Assembly: GCA_017474515.1 (NCBI GenBank)
Contig: JAFVHN010000027.1
Location: forward strand, 1 to 63,292
Length of the DNA: 63,292 bases
Reading direction: 5' to 3'
From: Prevotella sp.
Lineage (GTDB): Bacteria; Bacteroidota; Bacteroidia; Bacteroidales; Bacteroidaceae
Position 1 is the stretch's first letter, and each line of letters starts with the position of its first letter. The notes under the pieces were generated by a model, which searched no databases, was not told where the DNA came from, and was given only the letters and a program-made list of their open reading frames with translations. Positions 18,431-27,453 of the stretch are shown here, piece after piece. The translations under genes were made by a program, and so were the position numbers.

Positions 18431-18469
18431 AAATGAAAAATGATAAATGACAAATGACAAATGACAAAG
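18431..18469. repeat. AT-rich short tandem string (AAATGACA type)
   Basis: Imperfect repetition of the 7- to 9-base unit AATGACAA/AATGATAA directly after element copy 3. Similar 'ATTTATCATT' strings occur at about 61880-61905. Confidence 0.5.
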
Positions 18470-18567
18470 CAGGCTGGCTAATCGTTCGCTTTTTTGGAGT
18501 TCATAACAAATGTCTGAACTCCGTTTGTAAGATCGTTCGTAATAAAAAACGTATTATATCCCGGAAG

Positions 18568-18653
18568 TTTGACGTTTTCCTCAATTATTCGTACCTTTGC
18601 AACATCTATAATTCACATCTCATCACTCATCACTCAATTATTTGTTCCTTTGC
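18568..18653 (+). promoter_or_regulatory. Duplicated promoter region of the acetyltransferase gene
   Basis: TTTG at 18568-18571, a 20-base spacer, then TACCTTTGC at 18592-18600, a full Bacteroidota promoter. A second, weaker copy of the -7 region (TTCCTTTGC, 18645-18653) lies in a similar context (ATTATT...CCTTTGCAACA), suggesting a short duplication. The second lies only 18 bases before the ATG. Confidence 0.6.
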
Positions 18654-18671
18654 AACAATCAATAACAGACA

Positions 18672-19574
18672 ATGAACATAAGATTAGAAACTCCCAAAGA
18701 TTTTCGTGAGGTAGAGACCCTTACGCGCGAGGCATTCTGGAACGTCTATCGTCCCGGATGCACGGAGCATTACGTGCTCAATCAGTATAGAACCAATCCC
18801 GACTTCATCCCAGCGCTAAACTTAGTGATGGAGGAAGGCGATGGCGAGTGTCAATCGCCCGGCAAGATTATCGGCCATGTGATGTTCTCGAAAGCCGAAA
18901 TCGTCCTTGATGACGGCACCCACTTTCCATCATGGACATTCGGCCCCATCAGCATCCACCCTGACTATAAGCGCAAAGGATATGGCCTGAAGCTGCTGAA
19001 CCATGCCTTGGAGAAGGCCAGGGAGATGGGAATCGGCTTGCTTCAGATGGAGGGCAATATCGAGTTCTACAAACATGCAGGCTTCGACTTGGCCAGCAAA
19101 CTTAAGATTCACTATCATGCAGAGCCGAGAGAGTCAGAAGTGCCTTATTTCCTTGCCCAAGAGCTGATTCCCGGCTATTGGGGCCGTCGCGAGGGAACCT
19201 ATTGTCCTCCCAAGGGCTATTTCGTGGCCGATGATCATCCCGAGGCTTTCGAAGCCTATGACGCAACATTCCCCTGTAAGGAGAAAGCCTTTCAGAAAGG
19301 CCAGTTGCCTCAGTTCTGCCAGAGTTGCGGCATGCCTCTCAACAAAAAAGAAGATTGCGGCACAAATGCCGATGGCAGCACGAATTTCGATTATTGCAAG
19401 TATTGCTATCAAGACGGGCACTTCCTTCAGGAATGTACCATGGACGAGATGATTGAACATTGCACACAATTTGTTGATGAGGTCAACAAGCTGATGCCCA
19501 AACCTATGACCAAGGAAGAGTATCGCCAGATGATGCGCGGCTTTTTCCCGATGCTGAAAAGATGGAGAAAGTGA
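18672..19574 (+). CDS. GNAT acetyltransferase fused to a zinc-ribbon domain
   Basis: A 300-residue cytoplasmic protein. Residues 1 to about 190 are a GNAT N-acetyltransferase with the acetyl-CoA loop 'IHPDYKRKGYGLKLLNHAL' and the 'FYKHAGF' strand. Residues of about 210-300 are a putative zinc ribbon with C216, C219, C242 and C245 ('FCQSCGMPL', 'YCKYCYQDG') followed by helices with 'MTKEEYRQMMRGFFPMLKRW'. The C-terminal part matches small stand-alone zinc-ribbon proteins common in Bacteroidota and Firmicutes. The acceptor substrate is unknown. Codon use is visibly more AT-rich than in neighbours such as ftcD, suggesting a different origin. Confidence 0.88.
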   Translation: MNIRLETPKDFREVETLTREAFWNVYRPGCTEHYVLNQYRTNPDFIPALNLVMEEGDGECQSPGKIIGHVMFSKAEIVLDDGTHFPSWTFGPISIHPDYKRKGYGLKLLNHALEKAREMGIGLLQMEGNIEFYKHAGFDLASKLKIHYHAEPRESEVPYFLAQELIPGYWGRREGTYCPPKGYFVADDHPEAFEAYDATFPCKEKAFQKGQLPQFCQSCGMPLNKKEDCGTNADGSTNFDYCKYCYQDGHFLQECTMDEMIEHCTQFVDEVNKLMPKPMTKEEYRQMMRGFFPMLKRWRK

Positions 19575-19630
19575 ATTGGAATCATCTGTTCCACCCACAA
19601 AGCCCTGCTCAAACATTTCTGCCCAAATAA

Positions 19631-19663
19631 TTTGGCGGAATGGTGGGAAGTGTGTATCTTTGC
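19631..19663 (+). promoter_or_regulatory. Promoter of the ftcD-hutU-hutH cluster
   Basis: TTTG at 19631-19634, a 20-base spacer and TATCTTTGC at 19655-19663: a close match to the Bacteroidota consensus, 52 bases before the ftcD ATG. Confidence 0.7.
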
Positions 19664-19714
19664 ATTTGTTTTTAACTAACAATCCTTTGCTTATTAACCT
19701 TTTGAAACGAAGAC

Positions 19715-21427
19715 ATGACCACAGAAAGACCAATCATTGAGTGTGTGCCCAATTTCAGCGAGGGCCGCAACCAGCAAGTCATTAACGACATCACCCAGGC
19801 CATCAGCTCGGTGGGCGGTGTGCGCCTGCTCGATGTTGACCCGGGCGAGGCCACCAACCGCACCGTGGTGACCTTCGTGGGCGACCCCGAGTCGGTGGTT
19901 GAAGCCGCCTTCCGCGGTGTGAAGCGCGCCGCCGAGCTCATCGACATGCGGCGGCACCACGGTGCCCATCCGCGCATGGGTGCCACCGACGTGCTGCCCC
20001 TCATCCCCGTGAGCGGCATCACCCTTGAGGAGTGTGCCCAGCTGGCCCGCGGTCTGGCCCGCCGCATTGCCGACGAGTTGCTCATTCCCTGCTATTGCTA
20101 CGAGGCCGCCGCCACGGTGCCCGAGCGCAAGAACCTCGCCGTGTGCCGCGAAGGGGAATACGAGGCCCTGGCCGAGAAACTCACCACCCCCGGCCGCCAG
20201 CCCGACTACGGAGCGCGGCCCCTCGACGAGCAGGTGGCGCGGACAGGGTGCACCGCCGTGGGCGCCCGCGACTTCCTCATTGCCGTGAACTTCAACCTGA
20301 ACACCACCTCCACCCGTCGCGCCAACGCCATTGCCTTCGACGTGAGGGAGAAGGGGCGGCCCGTCAGGGAGGGGCACCCCATCACCGGCAAGCCCAAGAA
20401 AGATGCCCAGGGCAATGTCATTATGCAACCCGGCACGCTGAAATGCACCAAGGCCATAGGCTGGTTTATCGACGAATATGGCATTGCCCAGGTGTCGATG
20501 AACATGACCAACCTCGGCGTTACGCCCCTCCACGTGGCCTTCGACGAGGTGTGCCGTTGTGCGCAAAACCGCGGCATACGCGTCACCGGCACCGAGATAG
20601 TGGGGCTCATTCCCAAGAAAACGCTCATCGACGCCGGCAAGTATTTCCTGCGCAAGCAAAACCGGTCGGAGGGCATTCCCGAGGACGACATCATCAGAAT
20701 GGCCGTGAAGTCCATGGGCCTCGACGACCTGAAGCCCTTCAACCCGCGCGAGAAAGTCATTGAATACCTCCTGGAGGACGCTCAGAAAGGCGGAAAGGCA
20801 AGGCTGGTGGACCTCACCGTGAAAGGCTTTGCCGAAGAAACGTCGCGCGAGAGTGCCGCCCCCGGCGGAGGCACCATCTCGGCATATATGGGCGCACTGG
20901 GCGCCGCTCTGGGCACCATGGTTGCCAACCTGTCGTCGCACAAGGCAGGGTGGGACGAGCGCTGCCCCGAGTTTTCCGAATGGGCCCAGCGCGGACAGAA
21001 CATCATGGCCCGCCTGCTCCACCTGGTGGACGAGGACACCGAGGCCTTCAACCGCGTCATGGCCGCCTTCGCCATGCCCAAGAAGAGCGACGAGGAGAAG
21101 GCCTTGCGGCAGGAAGCCATCGAAGCGGCCACCCTCTATGCCGCCCAGGTGCCGTTGCTCACCATGAAGACGGCGCTGGAAGCCTTCCCCCTCTGCCTCT
21201 ATATGGCCCGCGAGGGCAATCCCAATAGCGTGTCGGACGCCGGCGTGGGTGCCCTGGCGCTGAGGGCCGCCGTGCACGGTGCCGCCCTCAACGTGCGCAT
21301 CAATGCCGCGTCGTTGAAGGACAAGACGGCCGCCGCCCGGCTGGCCGACGAAGCCCGTGCCCTGGCCGAAAAGGCCGACCAGGCCGAGAAGGAAGTCATC
21401 GACGCCGTTGAAAATAAATTTTCATAG
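19715..21427 (+). CDS. ftcD: Bifunctional formimidoyltransferase-cyclodeaminase
   Basis: A 570-residue fusion. Residues 1 to about 300 are glutamate formimidoyltransferase ('VPNFSEGRN', 'DPGEATNRTVVTFVG', 'HHGAHPRMGATDVLPLIP'), moving the formimino group of formiminoglutamate to tetrahydrofolate. Residues of about 365-560 are the cyclodeaminase ('SAAPGGGTISAYMGALGAAL'), releasing ammonia and giving 5,10-methenyl-THF. The order is that of the mammalian bifunctional enzyme; other Bacteroidota carry the two as separate genes. It heads the histidine-degradation cluster, producing one-carbon units that the nearby metF/metH pathway could use. Confidence 0.95.
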   Translation: MTTERPIIECVPNFSEGRNQQVINDITQAISSVGGVRLLDVDPGEATNRTVVTFVGDPESVVEAAFRGVKRAAELIDMRRHHGAHPRMGATDVLPLIPVSGITLEECAQLARGLARRIADELLIPCYCYEAAATVPERKNLAVCREGEYEALAEKLTTPGRQPDYGARPLDEQVARTGCTAVGARDFLIAVNFNLNTTSTRRANAIAFDVREKGRPVREGHPITGKPKKDAQGNVIMQPGTLKCTKAIGWFIDEYGIAQVSMNMTNLGVTPLHVAFDEVCRCAQNRGIRVTGTEIVGLIPKKTLIDAGKYFLRKQNRSEGIPEDDIIRMAVKSMGLDDLKPFNPREKVIEYLLEDAQKGGKARLVDLTVKGFAEETSRESAAPGGGTISAYMGALGAALGTMVANLSSHKAGWDERCPEFSEWAQRGQNIMARLLHLVDEDTEAFNRVMAAFAMPKKSDEEKALRQEAIEAATLYAAQVPLLTMKTALEAFPLCLYMAREGNPNSVSDAGVGALALRAAVHGAALNVRINAASLKDKTAAARLADEARALAEKADQAEKEVIDAVENKFS

Positions 21428-21548
21428 TTAGGAGATATGAGTTATGATACATAAAATTGAAAAGGTGAAAAATTGAAAAGGTGAAAAAGCCTGCCGCCGT
21501 AAATCATAATTCATAACTAAGAATTCATACCTAAAAATATCATTTTTA
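21428..21548. repeat. Composite short intergenic repeats between ftcD and hutU
   Basis: Contains AATTGAAAAGGTGAAAA twice, then GCCTGCCGCC and the strings AATTCATAACT/AATTCATACCT. The same classes occur at 38893-38977, 53803-54098 and 61641-61885. It separates two genes probably cotranscribed; no promoter is obvious. Confidence 0.6.
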
Positions 21549-21550
21549 CC

Positions 21551-23554
21551 ATGACCCCCGAAGAATTTAGAAAAGAAATCCGCCTGGGCATTCCCGACAC
21601 CCTGCCCGAGGCCATGCCATACGATCCCGCCATCAACCATGCCCCGCGTCGCAAGGACATATTGACCGACCAGCAGAAACAATTGGCCTTGCGCAATGCC
21701 CTGCGCTATTTCCCCCGGCACCTGCATGCCCGGCTGGCTCCCGAGTTTGCCGAGGAACTCAATGCCTACGGCAGGATTTACATGTACCGATACCGTCCGC
21801 GCTACGAAATGTATGCCCGCCCCATCGACGAATATCCGGCCCGAAGCCGGCAGGCCGCCGCCATCATGCTGATGATTCAGAACAACCTGGACCCGCGGGT
21901 GGCGCAGCACCCCCACGAACTCATCATCTACGGTGGCAACGGCGCCATCTTCCAGAACTGGGCCCAGTACCGGCTGGCAATGAAATACCTTTCGGAAATG
22001 ACCGATGAGCAAACGCTCGTCATGTACAGCGGCCATCCCCTGGGCCTCTTTCCGTCGCACAAGGATGCCCCGCGCGTGGTGGTAACCAACGGCATGGTCA
22101 TTCCCAACTACTCGAAACCCGACGACTGGGAGCGCATGAACGCCCTGGGCGTGAGCCAATACGGGCAGATGACCGCTGGGTCGTATATGTACATCGGTCC
22201 GCAGGGCATTGTGCACGGCACCACCATCACCGTGCTCAACGCCGCGCGGAAGATTCGGAAAGCCGGGCGCATTCCGCTATTCGTGACCGCCGGACTGGGC
22301 GGCATGAGCGGGGCACAGCCCAAGGCCGGAAACATTGCGGGAGTGGTGAGCGTGACGGCCGAAATCAACCCGAAGGCCGCCATGAAACGCTATGAGCAAG
22401 GGTGGGTTGACGAAATCTACCATAGCCTCGACGAACTGATGCCGGCACTGAAGAAATCCATCGGCGAGTGCCGCGTGGTGTCGATGGCATACGTTGGAAA
22501 CGTGGTGGACCTCTGGGAAAGACTGGCCGACGACAACGTCGCCGTGGACCTTGGCAGCGACCAGACATCGTTGCACAACCCGTGGGCCGGAGGCTATTAC
22601 CCCGTGGGCCTGAGCCTCGAGGAGTCCAAGCAGATGATGGCCGCGCAACCCGAACTGTTCAAGGAGAAGGTGCAGGCATCTTTGAGAAGGCAGGTGGCCG
22701 CCATCAACCGTCTCACCGCCCGTGGAATGTATTTCTTCGACTATGGCAACGCCTTCCTGCTGGAGTCGGGCCGCGCCGGGGCCGACATTCTGAAGGCCGA
22801 CGGCACTTTCCGCTATCCCAGCTATGTGCAGGACATCATGGGGCCCATGTTCTTCGACTACGGCTTCGGACCCTTCCGATGGGTGTGCACGTCGGGCGAC
22901 GCCGACGACCTGGCCACCACCGACCGGCTGGCCGCCCAGGTGCTGGAAGAAATGATGCAGACCGCACCTGCCGACATTCACGGCCAGCTTGCCGACAACC
23001 TCCACTGGATTAAGGAGGCCGGCCGCAACCACCTCGTGGTGGGCTCGCAGGCACGCATCCTCTATGCCGATTGCGAGGGGCGCACAAAGATTGCGCTGGC
23101 CTTCAACGAGGCCGTCAGGAGCGGCCTGCTGAAGGCACCGGTGGTGCTGGGGCGCGACCATCACGACGTGAGCGGCACCGACTCGCCATTCCGCGAAACC
23201 AGCAACATCTACGACGGATCGCAATTCTGTGCCGACATGGCCGTGCAAAATGTCATCGGCGACGCCTTCCGCGGTGCCACATGGGTGAGCATTCACAACG
23301 GCGGCGGCGTGGGCTGGGGAGAGGTCATCAACGGCGGCTTCGGAATGGTCATCGACGGCAGCGACGAAAGCGACCGCCACATCCGCGAAATGCTCTTCTG
23401 GGACGTCAACAACGGCATTGCACGCCGGTCGTGGGCGCGCAACAGCGGTTCGATGGATGCCATACGGCGCGAAATGGAGCGCACGCCCGGCCTGCGTGTC
23501 ACCATGCCCAACCTTGTAGATGACAGCCTGTTGGCCAATGCCTTCAACAAATAA
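21551..23554 (+). CDS. hutU: Urocanate hydratase
   Basis: A 667-residue enzyme of the long (about 670 residue) urocanase type found in Bacteroidota. It converts urocanate to imidazolonepropionate using tightly bound NAD+. The glycine motif 'GGNGAIFQNW' (from 128), 'SGHPLGLFPS', 'TAGLGGMSGAQ' for NAD binding and 'FDYGFGPFRWVCTSGD' with the active-site cysteine are all present. Second step of histidine breakdown, between hutH (18 bases downstream) and ftcD. The start at 21551 is the only ATG giving the conserved N-terminus. Confidence 0.95.
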   Translation: MTPEEFRKEIRLGIPDTLPEAMPYDPAINHAPRRKDILTDQQKQLALRNALRYFPRHLHARLAPEFAEELNAYGRIYMYRYRPRYEMYARPIDEYPARSRQAAAIMLMIQNNLDPRVAQHPHELIIYGGNGAIFQNWAQYRLAMKYLSEMTDEQTLVMYSGHPLGLFPSHKDAPRVVVTNGMVIPNYSKPDDWERMNALGVSQYGQMTAGSYMYIGPQGIVHGTTITVLNAARKIRKAGRIPLFVTAGLGGMSGAQPKAGNIAGVVSVTAEINPKAAMKRYEQGWVDEIYHSLDELMPALKKSIGECRVVSMAYVGNVVDLWERLADDNVAVDLGSDQTSLHNPWAGGYYPVGLSLEESKQMMAAQPELFKEKVQASLRRQVAAINRLTARGMYFFDYGNAFLLESGRAGADILKADGTFRYPSYVQDIMGPMFFDYGFGPFRWVCTSGDADDLATTDRLAAQVLEEMMQTAPADIHGQLADNLHWIKEAGRNHLVVGSQARILYADCEGRTKIALAFNEAVRSGLLKAPVVLGRDHHDVSGTDSPFRETSNIYDGSQFCADMAVQNVIGDAFRGATWVSIHNGGGVGWGEVINGGFGMVIDGSDESDRHIREMLFWDVNNGIARRSWARNSGSMDAIRREMERTPGLRVTMPNLVDDSLLANAFNK

Positions 23555-23571
23555 AAAAACATTCTCCGACC

Positions 23572-25059
23572 ATGATACATAAAATAAGTGCAGGACACCT
23601 GACGCAGGACAAGATAGAGGAAATCATCCTCAACGGCTACCAGCTGGAACTGAGCGAGGAAACGCGCCAGCGCATCATCCATTGCCGCGAATATCTCGAC
23701 AACAAGGTGGCCACCAGCGAGGTGCCCATCTACGGCGTCACCACCGGCTTCGGCTCGCTTTGCAAAATCAGCATCGGCGACGACCAGCTGGCGCAATTGC
23801 AAATCAACCTGATGATGAGCCATGCCTGCGGCACCGGCGACCGCGTTCCCAACGACATCGTGAAAATCATGACGCTCCTGAAGATTCAATCGCTCAGCTA
23901 CGGCTATTCGGGTTGCAAGCTCGACACCGTGGAGCGGCTCATCGATTTCTTCAACAACGACATCTTCCCCGTGGTCTATATGCAGGGCTCGGTGGGCGCC
24001 TCGGGTGACCTTGTGCCCCTGGCACACCTCTGCCTGCCCCTGGTAGGGCTGGGCGAGGTGGAGTACAAGGGCGAACGCATGTCGGGCGCGGCCATTCACG
24101 AGAAAATGGGGTGGACGCCCATCAGCCTCGGCTCGAAGGAGGGCCTGGCACTGCTCAACGGCACGCAAAACATGAGCGCCTTCGCCGTGTGGTCGCTCAT
24201 TCATGCCAAGCGGCTGGCCAACCAGGCCGACGTCATTGCGGCCATGTCGCTCGAAGCCTACGACGGGCGGCGCGAGCCCTTCAACCTGGCCGTTCACATG
24301 GTGAGGCCCCACCAGGGACAGATTGCCACGGCCGCACATATCAACGAACTGCTGAAGGGCAGCGAAATGATTGCGCAGCCCAAGACGCATGTGCAGGACC
24401 CCTATTCCTTCCGCTGCATTCCGCAGGTACACGGGGCGGTGAAGGACACGTTGTCTTACGTGAAAAGCATTGTTGACATTGAAATCAACGCCACCACCGA
24501 CAACCCGACGGTGTGTCCCGACGAAGACCTTATCATCTCGGCGGGCAATTTCCACGGCGAGCCCATTGCCATGCCCATGGATTTCCTGTGCATTGCGCTT
24601 TGCGAACTGAGCAATATTTCCGAGCGGCGCACCTATAAGCTGGTGAGCGGCACCCGCGGACTGCCTTCCTTCCTGGTGGCACGTCCGGGCCTGAACAGTG
24701 GTTTTATGATTCCGCAATACACCGCCGCAAGCATTGTCAGCCAGAGCAAGACGCTCTGCATGCCCTCGTCGGCCGACAGCATTCCCACCTCGCAGGGGCA
24801 GGAGGACCATGTGAGCATGGGTGCCAATGCCGGCACCAAGCTCTTCAAGGTCATCAAGAACACCGAGCGCGTGCTGGCCATCGAGCTCTTCAATGCCGCC
24901 CAGGCCCTGGAGTTCCGCCGCCCCCTGCGGTCGTCGCCGCACATAGAGCGCGTGCATGCCGACTATCGGCAGGTGGTGCCGTTTATTGAAAACGACGAGG
25001 TGATGTACCCTCACATCGAGAAAAGCGTGCAGTTCCTGCGCGCCCATGCCGACATGTAG
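23572..25059 (+). CDS. hutH: Histidine ammonia-lyase
   Basis: A 495-residue enzyme that eliminates ammonia from histidine to give urocanate. The autocatalytic MIO cofactor tripeptide Ala-Ser-Gly lies at 143-145 in 'GSVGASGDLVPLAH'; the catalytic tyrosine loop 'YGVTTGFGSL' starts at Y54; 'QDPYSFRCIPQVHG' and 'TDNPTV' are further family motifs. It follows hutU by 17 bases, so the two are surely cotranscribed, and a hairpin follows at 25068-25134. Cytoplasmic homotetramer by family knowledge. Confidence 0.96.
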   Translation: MIHKISAGHLTQDKIEEIILNGYQLELSEETRQRIIHCREYLDNKVATSEVPIYGVTTGFGSLCKISIGDDQLAQLQINLMMSHACGTGDRVPNDIVKIMTLLKIQSLSYGYSGCKLDTVERLIDFFNNDIFPVVYMQGSVGASGDLVPLAHLCLPLVGLGEVEYKGERMSGAAIHEKMGWTPISLGSKEGLALLNGTQNMSAFAVWSLIHAKRLANQADVIAAMSLEAYDGRREPFNLAVHMVRPHQGQIATAAHINELLKGSEMIAQPKTHVQDPYSFRCIPQVHGAVKDTLSYVKSIVDIEINATTDNPTVCPDEDLIISAGNFHGEPIAMPMDFLCIALCELSNISERRTYKLVSGTRGLPSFLVARPGLNSGFMIPQYTAASIVSQSKTLCMPSSADSIPTSQGQEDHVSMGANAGTKLFKVIKNTERVLAIELFNAAQALEFRRPLRSSPHIERVHADYRQVVPFIENDEVMYPHIEKSVQFLRAHADM

Positions 25060-25067
25060 CGCCTTAT

Positions 25068-25134
25068 AACCCCAAATCGGTCATTAGAAAGCCGGACCAT
25101 GAATGATGGTACGTCTTATAACCGATTTGGGGTT
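25068..25134 (+). terminator. Terminator of the hut cluster
   Basis: A perfect 14-bp stem, AACCCCAAATCGGT (25068-25081) with its inverse at 25121-25134, followed by TTTCTTTAT. It begins 9 bases after the hutH stop. Confidence 0.75.
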
Positions 25135-25151
25135 TTTCTTTATCTTGAGAC

Positions 25152-25382
25152 GGGTAGCTGGACAGGTAAAAATTGGTAAAAATTTTTGACAAAATGCGTG
25201 GCTTTTGCCCAGCCTTTGTAATTTGTTGAATTTCAAGGGTTTGCAAATTGTCTTTGGTTTGACCGCAAATTTCGGGGAGAGATCTTGAAGATTTCGAGGA
25301 GAGATCTTCAAGATTTCTCCCCTCAATTTGCGGTCAAACCTTTTGGAGTAGCCCAAAAACCATGAAAAATCTTGACAAAATG
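25152..25382 (-). repeat. Dispersed 230-bp hairpin element, copy 4
   Basis: Reverse orientation, full length: GGGTAGC, AATTGGTAAAAATTTTTGAC, the core GGTTTGACCGCAAATTTCG ... CAATTTGCGGTCAAACC, and the end AAAAATCTTGACAAAATG. The inner variable part is the ATCTTGAAGAT / ATCTTCAAGAT type, unlike copies 1, 3 and 6, which carry TTTGCC/TTGGCAA. It lies between the converging hutH and 25517-26026 genes. Confidence 0.87.
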
Positions 25383-25450
25383 GGGTTCTTGCGCAGAGGT
25401 ACAAAGACAGCCCCCAAATCAACTATCCCAATGACCGATTGGGGATAAAA

Positions 25451-25499
25451 GAAAAGCCCTTCTGGTTTTCCCCGACGGGGAAATGCAGAAGGGCTTTTC
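25451..25499 (-). terminator. Terminator of the regulatory-domain protein gene
   Basis: GAAAAGCCCTTCT (25451-25463) pairs perfectly with 25487-25499, with an inner TTTTCCCC/GGGGAAA stem. On the minus strand it lies 17 bases after the stop at 25517 and ends in a T-rich run. Confidence 0.7.
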
Positions 25500-25516
25500 T
25501 CTATGGTGAAACAGGC

Positions 25517-26026
25517 TTATTTCTTGTCGTATTCTTCAATGATTTTCTCGGCTTGCTTCAGGTGCTTCTGGTCGCGGCGCCAACGGCGGTCCAGCAGCCT
25601 CGCCATGTCGAAACGGGCGAGCGGTTGCGGCGGCTGGGCCGCTACGATTTGCGCTATGCCTTCTTTGATGCTGCTCAAAAGTTCCGGACTGACACTGACC
25701 ACCTGCACCTCGGGCAGCATCATGGCGCTCGGAAACATCTGCATGGTGTCGCCCACTTCGGCAAAGGCCAGCCGTTCGCGCTCATAAAGCACATGGCTGA
25801 AACTGATGCTGTCGAAGCGTTCAGCCACGGTGACCACGCCCTGGCGGTCGGTTATTACGGCTTGGCAGCTGTCAACCCTCACCGTAACGCCTTCAATGGG
25901 CTGTAGCGTTTCCACGTCGAGCACATGGATTTTTCGCTGGGCCTCCGCCGTCAGGCAACAAAGGAGCAGCAGCATGGCCGCCAGGCCGCGCCTCCGTGTC
26001 TCGTGCCGTGTGGTTGTTTCGCTCAT
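25517..26026 (-). CDS. Exported protein with a carboxypeptidase-regulatory-like domain
   Basis: A 169-residue product, start ATG at 26026. A positively charged N-terminus and a hydrophobic stretch ('LAAMLLLLCCLTAEAQ') indicate export. Residues of about 30-95 resemble a CarboxypepD-regulatory-like beta-sandwich ('IHVLDVETLQPIEGVTVRV...TDRQGVVTV'), the domain found at the N-terminus of TonB-dependent receptors; here it stands alone and is followed by a helical, Arg/Lys-rich tail. Function unknown. It is antisense to the hut genes and splits hutI from the rest. Confidence 0.75.
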   Translation of the reverse strand: MSETTTRHETRRRGLAAMLLLLCCLTAEAQRKIHVLDVETLQPIEGVTVRVDSCQAVITDRQGVVTVAERFDSISFSHVLYERERLAFAEVGDTMQMFPSAMMLPEVQVVSVSPELLSSIKEGIAQIVAAQPPQPLARFDMARLLDRRWRRDQKHLKQAEKIIEEYDKK

Positions 26027-26049
26027 GTCGTCGGCAAGGTTTTTCGGCT

Positions 26050-26058
26050 GCAAATATA
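26050..26058 (-). promoter_or_regulatory. Promoter -7 element of the 25517-26026 gene
   Basis: TATATTTGC on the minus strand, 23 bases before the ATG at 26026. Confidence 0.6.
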
Positions 26059-26128
26059 AGCATTAAGTGCCGAAAGTAATATGGCGGTTAGTTACAATTA
26101 GAATTTTTCAACGATTATTACGCAAATA

Positions 26129-26161
26129 ATTGTATCATATAAAAAAGATTTAGTAAATTTG
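26129..26161 (+). promoter_or_regulatory. hutI promoter
   Basis: ATTG at 26129-26132, a 21-base spacer and TAAATTTG at 26154-26161, 21 bases before the hutI ATG. It shows that hutI is transcribed separately from ftcD-hutU-hutH. Confidence 0.55.
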
Positions 26162-26182
26162 TGGCATCTTAACGAATGAAAG

Positions 26183-27442
26183 ATGAAACAGCTGCTTATT
26201 GAGAACATCGGCCTGCTGGCCGGCCTGCTGCCCGAGGGAAAAACCACGCTGCGAGGGCAGGAGATGGCACACATGGAAACGCTGGAAAACGCCTGGCTCC
26301 TGGTGGAAGACGGGCTGGTGAAGGACTTTGGCCCGCAAGGCCAGCCGCCGGAACCTCTCGCCCCCGAATGTAGCAAGGTCGATGCGAAGGGCGGCACGTT
26401 GTTGCCCTCATTTTGCGATAGCCACACCCACATCGTCTATGCCGGAAGCCGCGAACAGGAGTTTGTTGACAAAATCCGCGGCCTGAGCTATGCCGAAATA
26501 GCGCGGCGCGGCGGCGGAATCCTCAATTCTGCCGACCGCCTGCACGAAATGAGCGAGGACGACCTTTACCATCAGGCCATGTGCCGCGTCCGCGAAATGG
26601 TGGCCAAAGGCACCGGCGCCATGGAGATAAAGAGCGGCTATGGACTCAATACCGCCGACGAACTGAAGATGTTGTGCGTCATCCGACGCATTGCGGAAAC
26701 CACGCCGGCCACCGTGCGCGCCACGTTCCTCGGGGCACATGCCGTGGGAAGGGCATTCGCAGGGCGGCAGGAGGAGTATGTGGACCTGGTGGTCAACGAA
26801 ATGATACCCGAAGTGGGGCGGCAGCAGTTGGCCGATTTCGTGGATGTGTTTTGCGACGAAGGGTTTTTCACACCTCGCGACACCGCCCGCATACTGGAAG
26901 CCGCCGCGAAATACGGCATGCGCCCGAAGATTCACGGGCAGGAGCTGGCCGATAGCGGGGGAGTGGAGGTGGCCGTGGAGCACAATGCGCTCAGCGTGGA
27001 CCACTTGGAAAGCATGACCTTGCGCGACATCGAACTGCTGCGTGCCCATCCTCAGACCATTCCGACCGCCTTGCCCGGCACCAGTTTCTTCCTTAACATG
27101 CCTTTCGCCCCCGGCCGCCGCATCATCGATGCCGGCCTGCCTCTTGCCCTGGCCAGCGACTACAACCCCGGTTCCACGCCCTCGGGCGACATGAAATTCG
27201 TGGTGTCGTTGGCGTGCATCAAAATGCGGCTTTTGCCCGAAGAGGCGCTCAATGCAGCCACCCTCAATAGCGCCGCCGCCATGGATTTGTCGGCCACTCA
27301 CGGCAGCATCACGCGTGGCAAGGTGGCCAATTTCTTCATCACGGCCCCCATGCCGTCGTTGGCCTTCCTTCCTTACGCCTACACGCTGCCCCTCATCCGC
27401 CGCGTGTTCCTCAAAGGTGAAGAACAGTCCCTAACCCCCTAA
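26183..27442 (+). CDS. hutI: Imidazolonepropionase
   Basis: A 419-residue amidohydrolase that opens imidazolone-5-propionate to N-formimino-glutamate, the substrate of FtcD. The metal-binding 'DSHTHIVYAG' places the HxH pair at 81-83; 'GAMEIKSGYGL', 'ATFLGAHA' and 'KIHGQELADSGG' with further metal ligands and 'ASDYNPGS' with the catalytic Asp follow in family order. It completes the four-step path to glutamate. It lies on the same strand as the other hut genes but has its own promoter. Confidence 0.95.
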   Translation: MKQLLIENIGLLAGLLPEGKTTLRGQEMAHMETLENAWLLVEDGLVKDFGPQGQPPEPLAPECSKVDAKGGTLLPSFCDSHTHIVYAGSREQEFVDKIRGLSYAEIARRGGGILNSADRLHEMSEDDLYHQAMCRVREMVAKGTGAMEIKSGYGLNTADELKMLCVIRRIAETTPATVRATFLGAHAVGRAFAGRQEEYVDLVVNEMIPEVGRQQLADFVDVFCDEGFFTPRDTARILEAAAKYGMRPKIHGQELADSGGVEVAVEHNALSVDHLESMTLRDIELLRAHPQTIPTALPGTSFFLNMPFAPGRRIIDAGLPLALASDYNPGSTPSGDMKFVVSLACIKMRLLPEEALNAATLNSAAAMDLSATHGSITRGKVANFFITAPMPSLAFLPYAYTLPLIRRVFLKGEEQSLTP

Positions 27443-27453
27443 TCCCAAGAACC

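Noticed and set aside
23293-25047. Long open frame (584 codons) antisense to hutH
   Set aside because: Low-complexity His/Gly composition and full overlap with a confidently identified gene.
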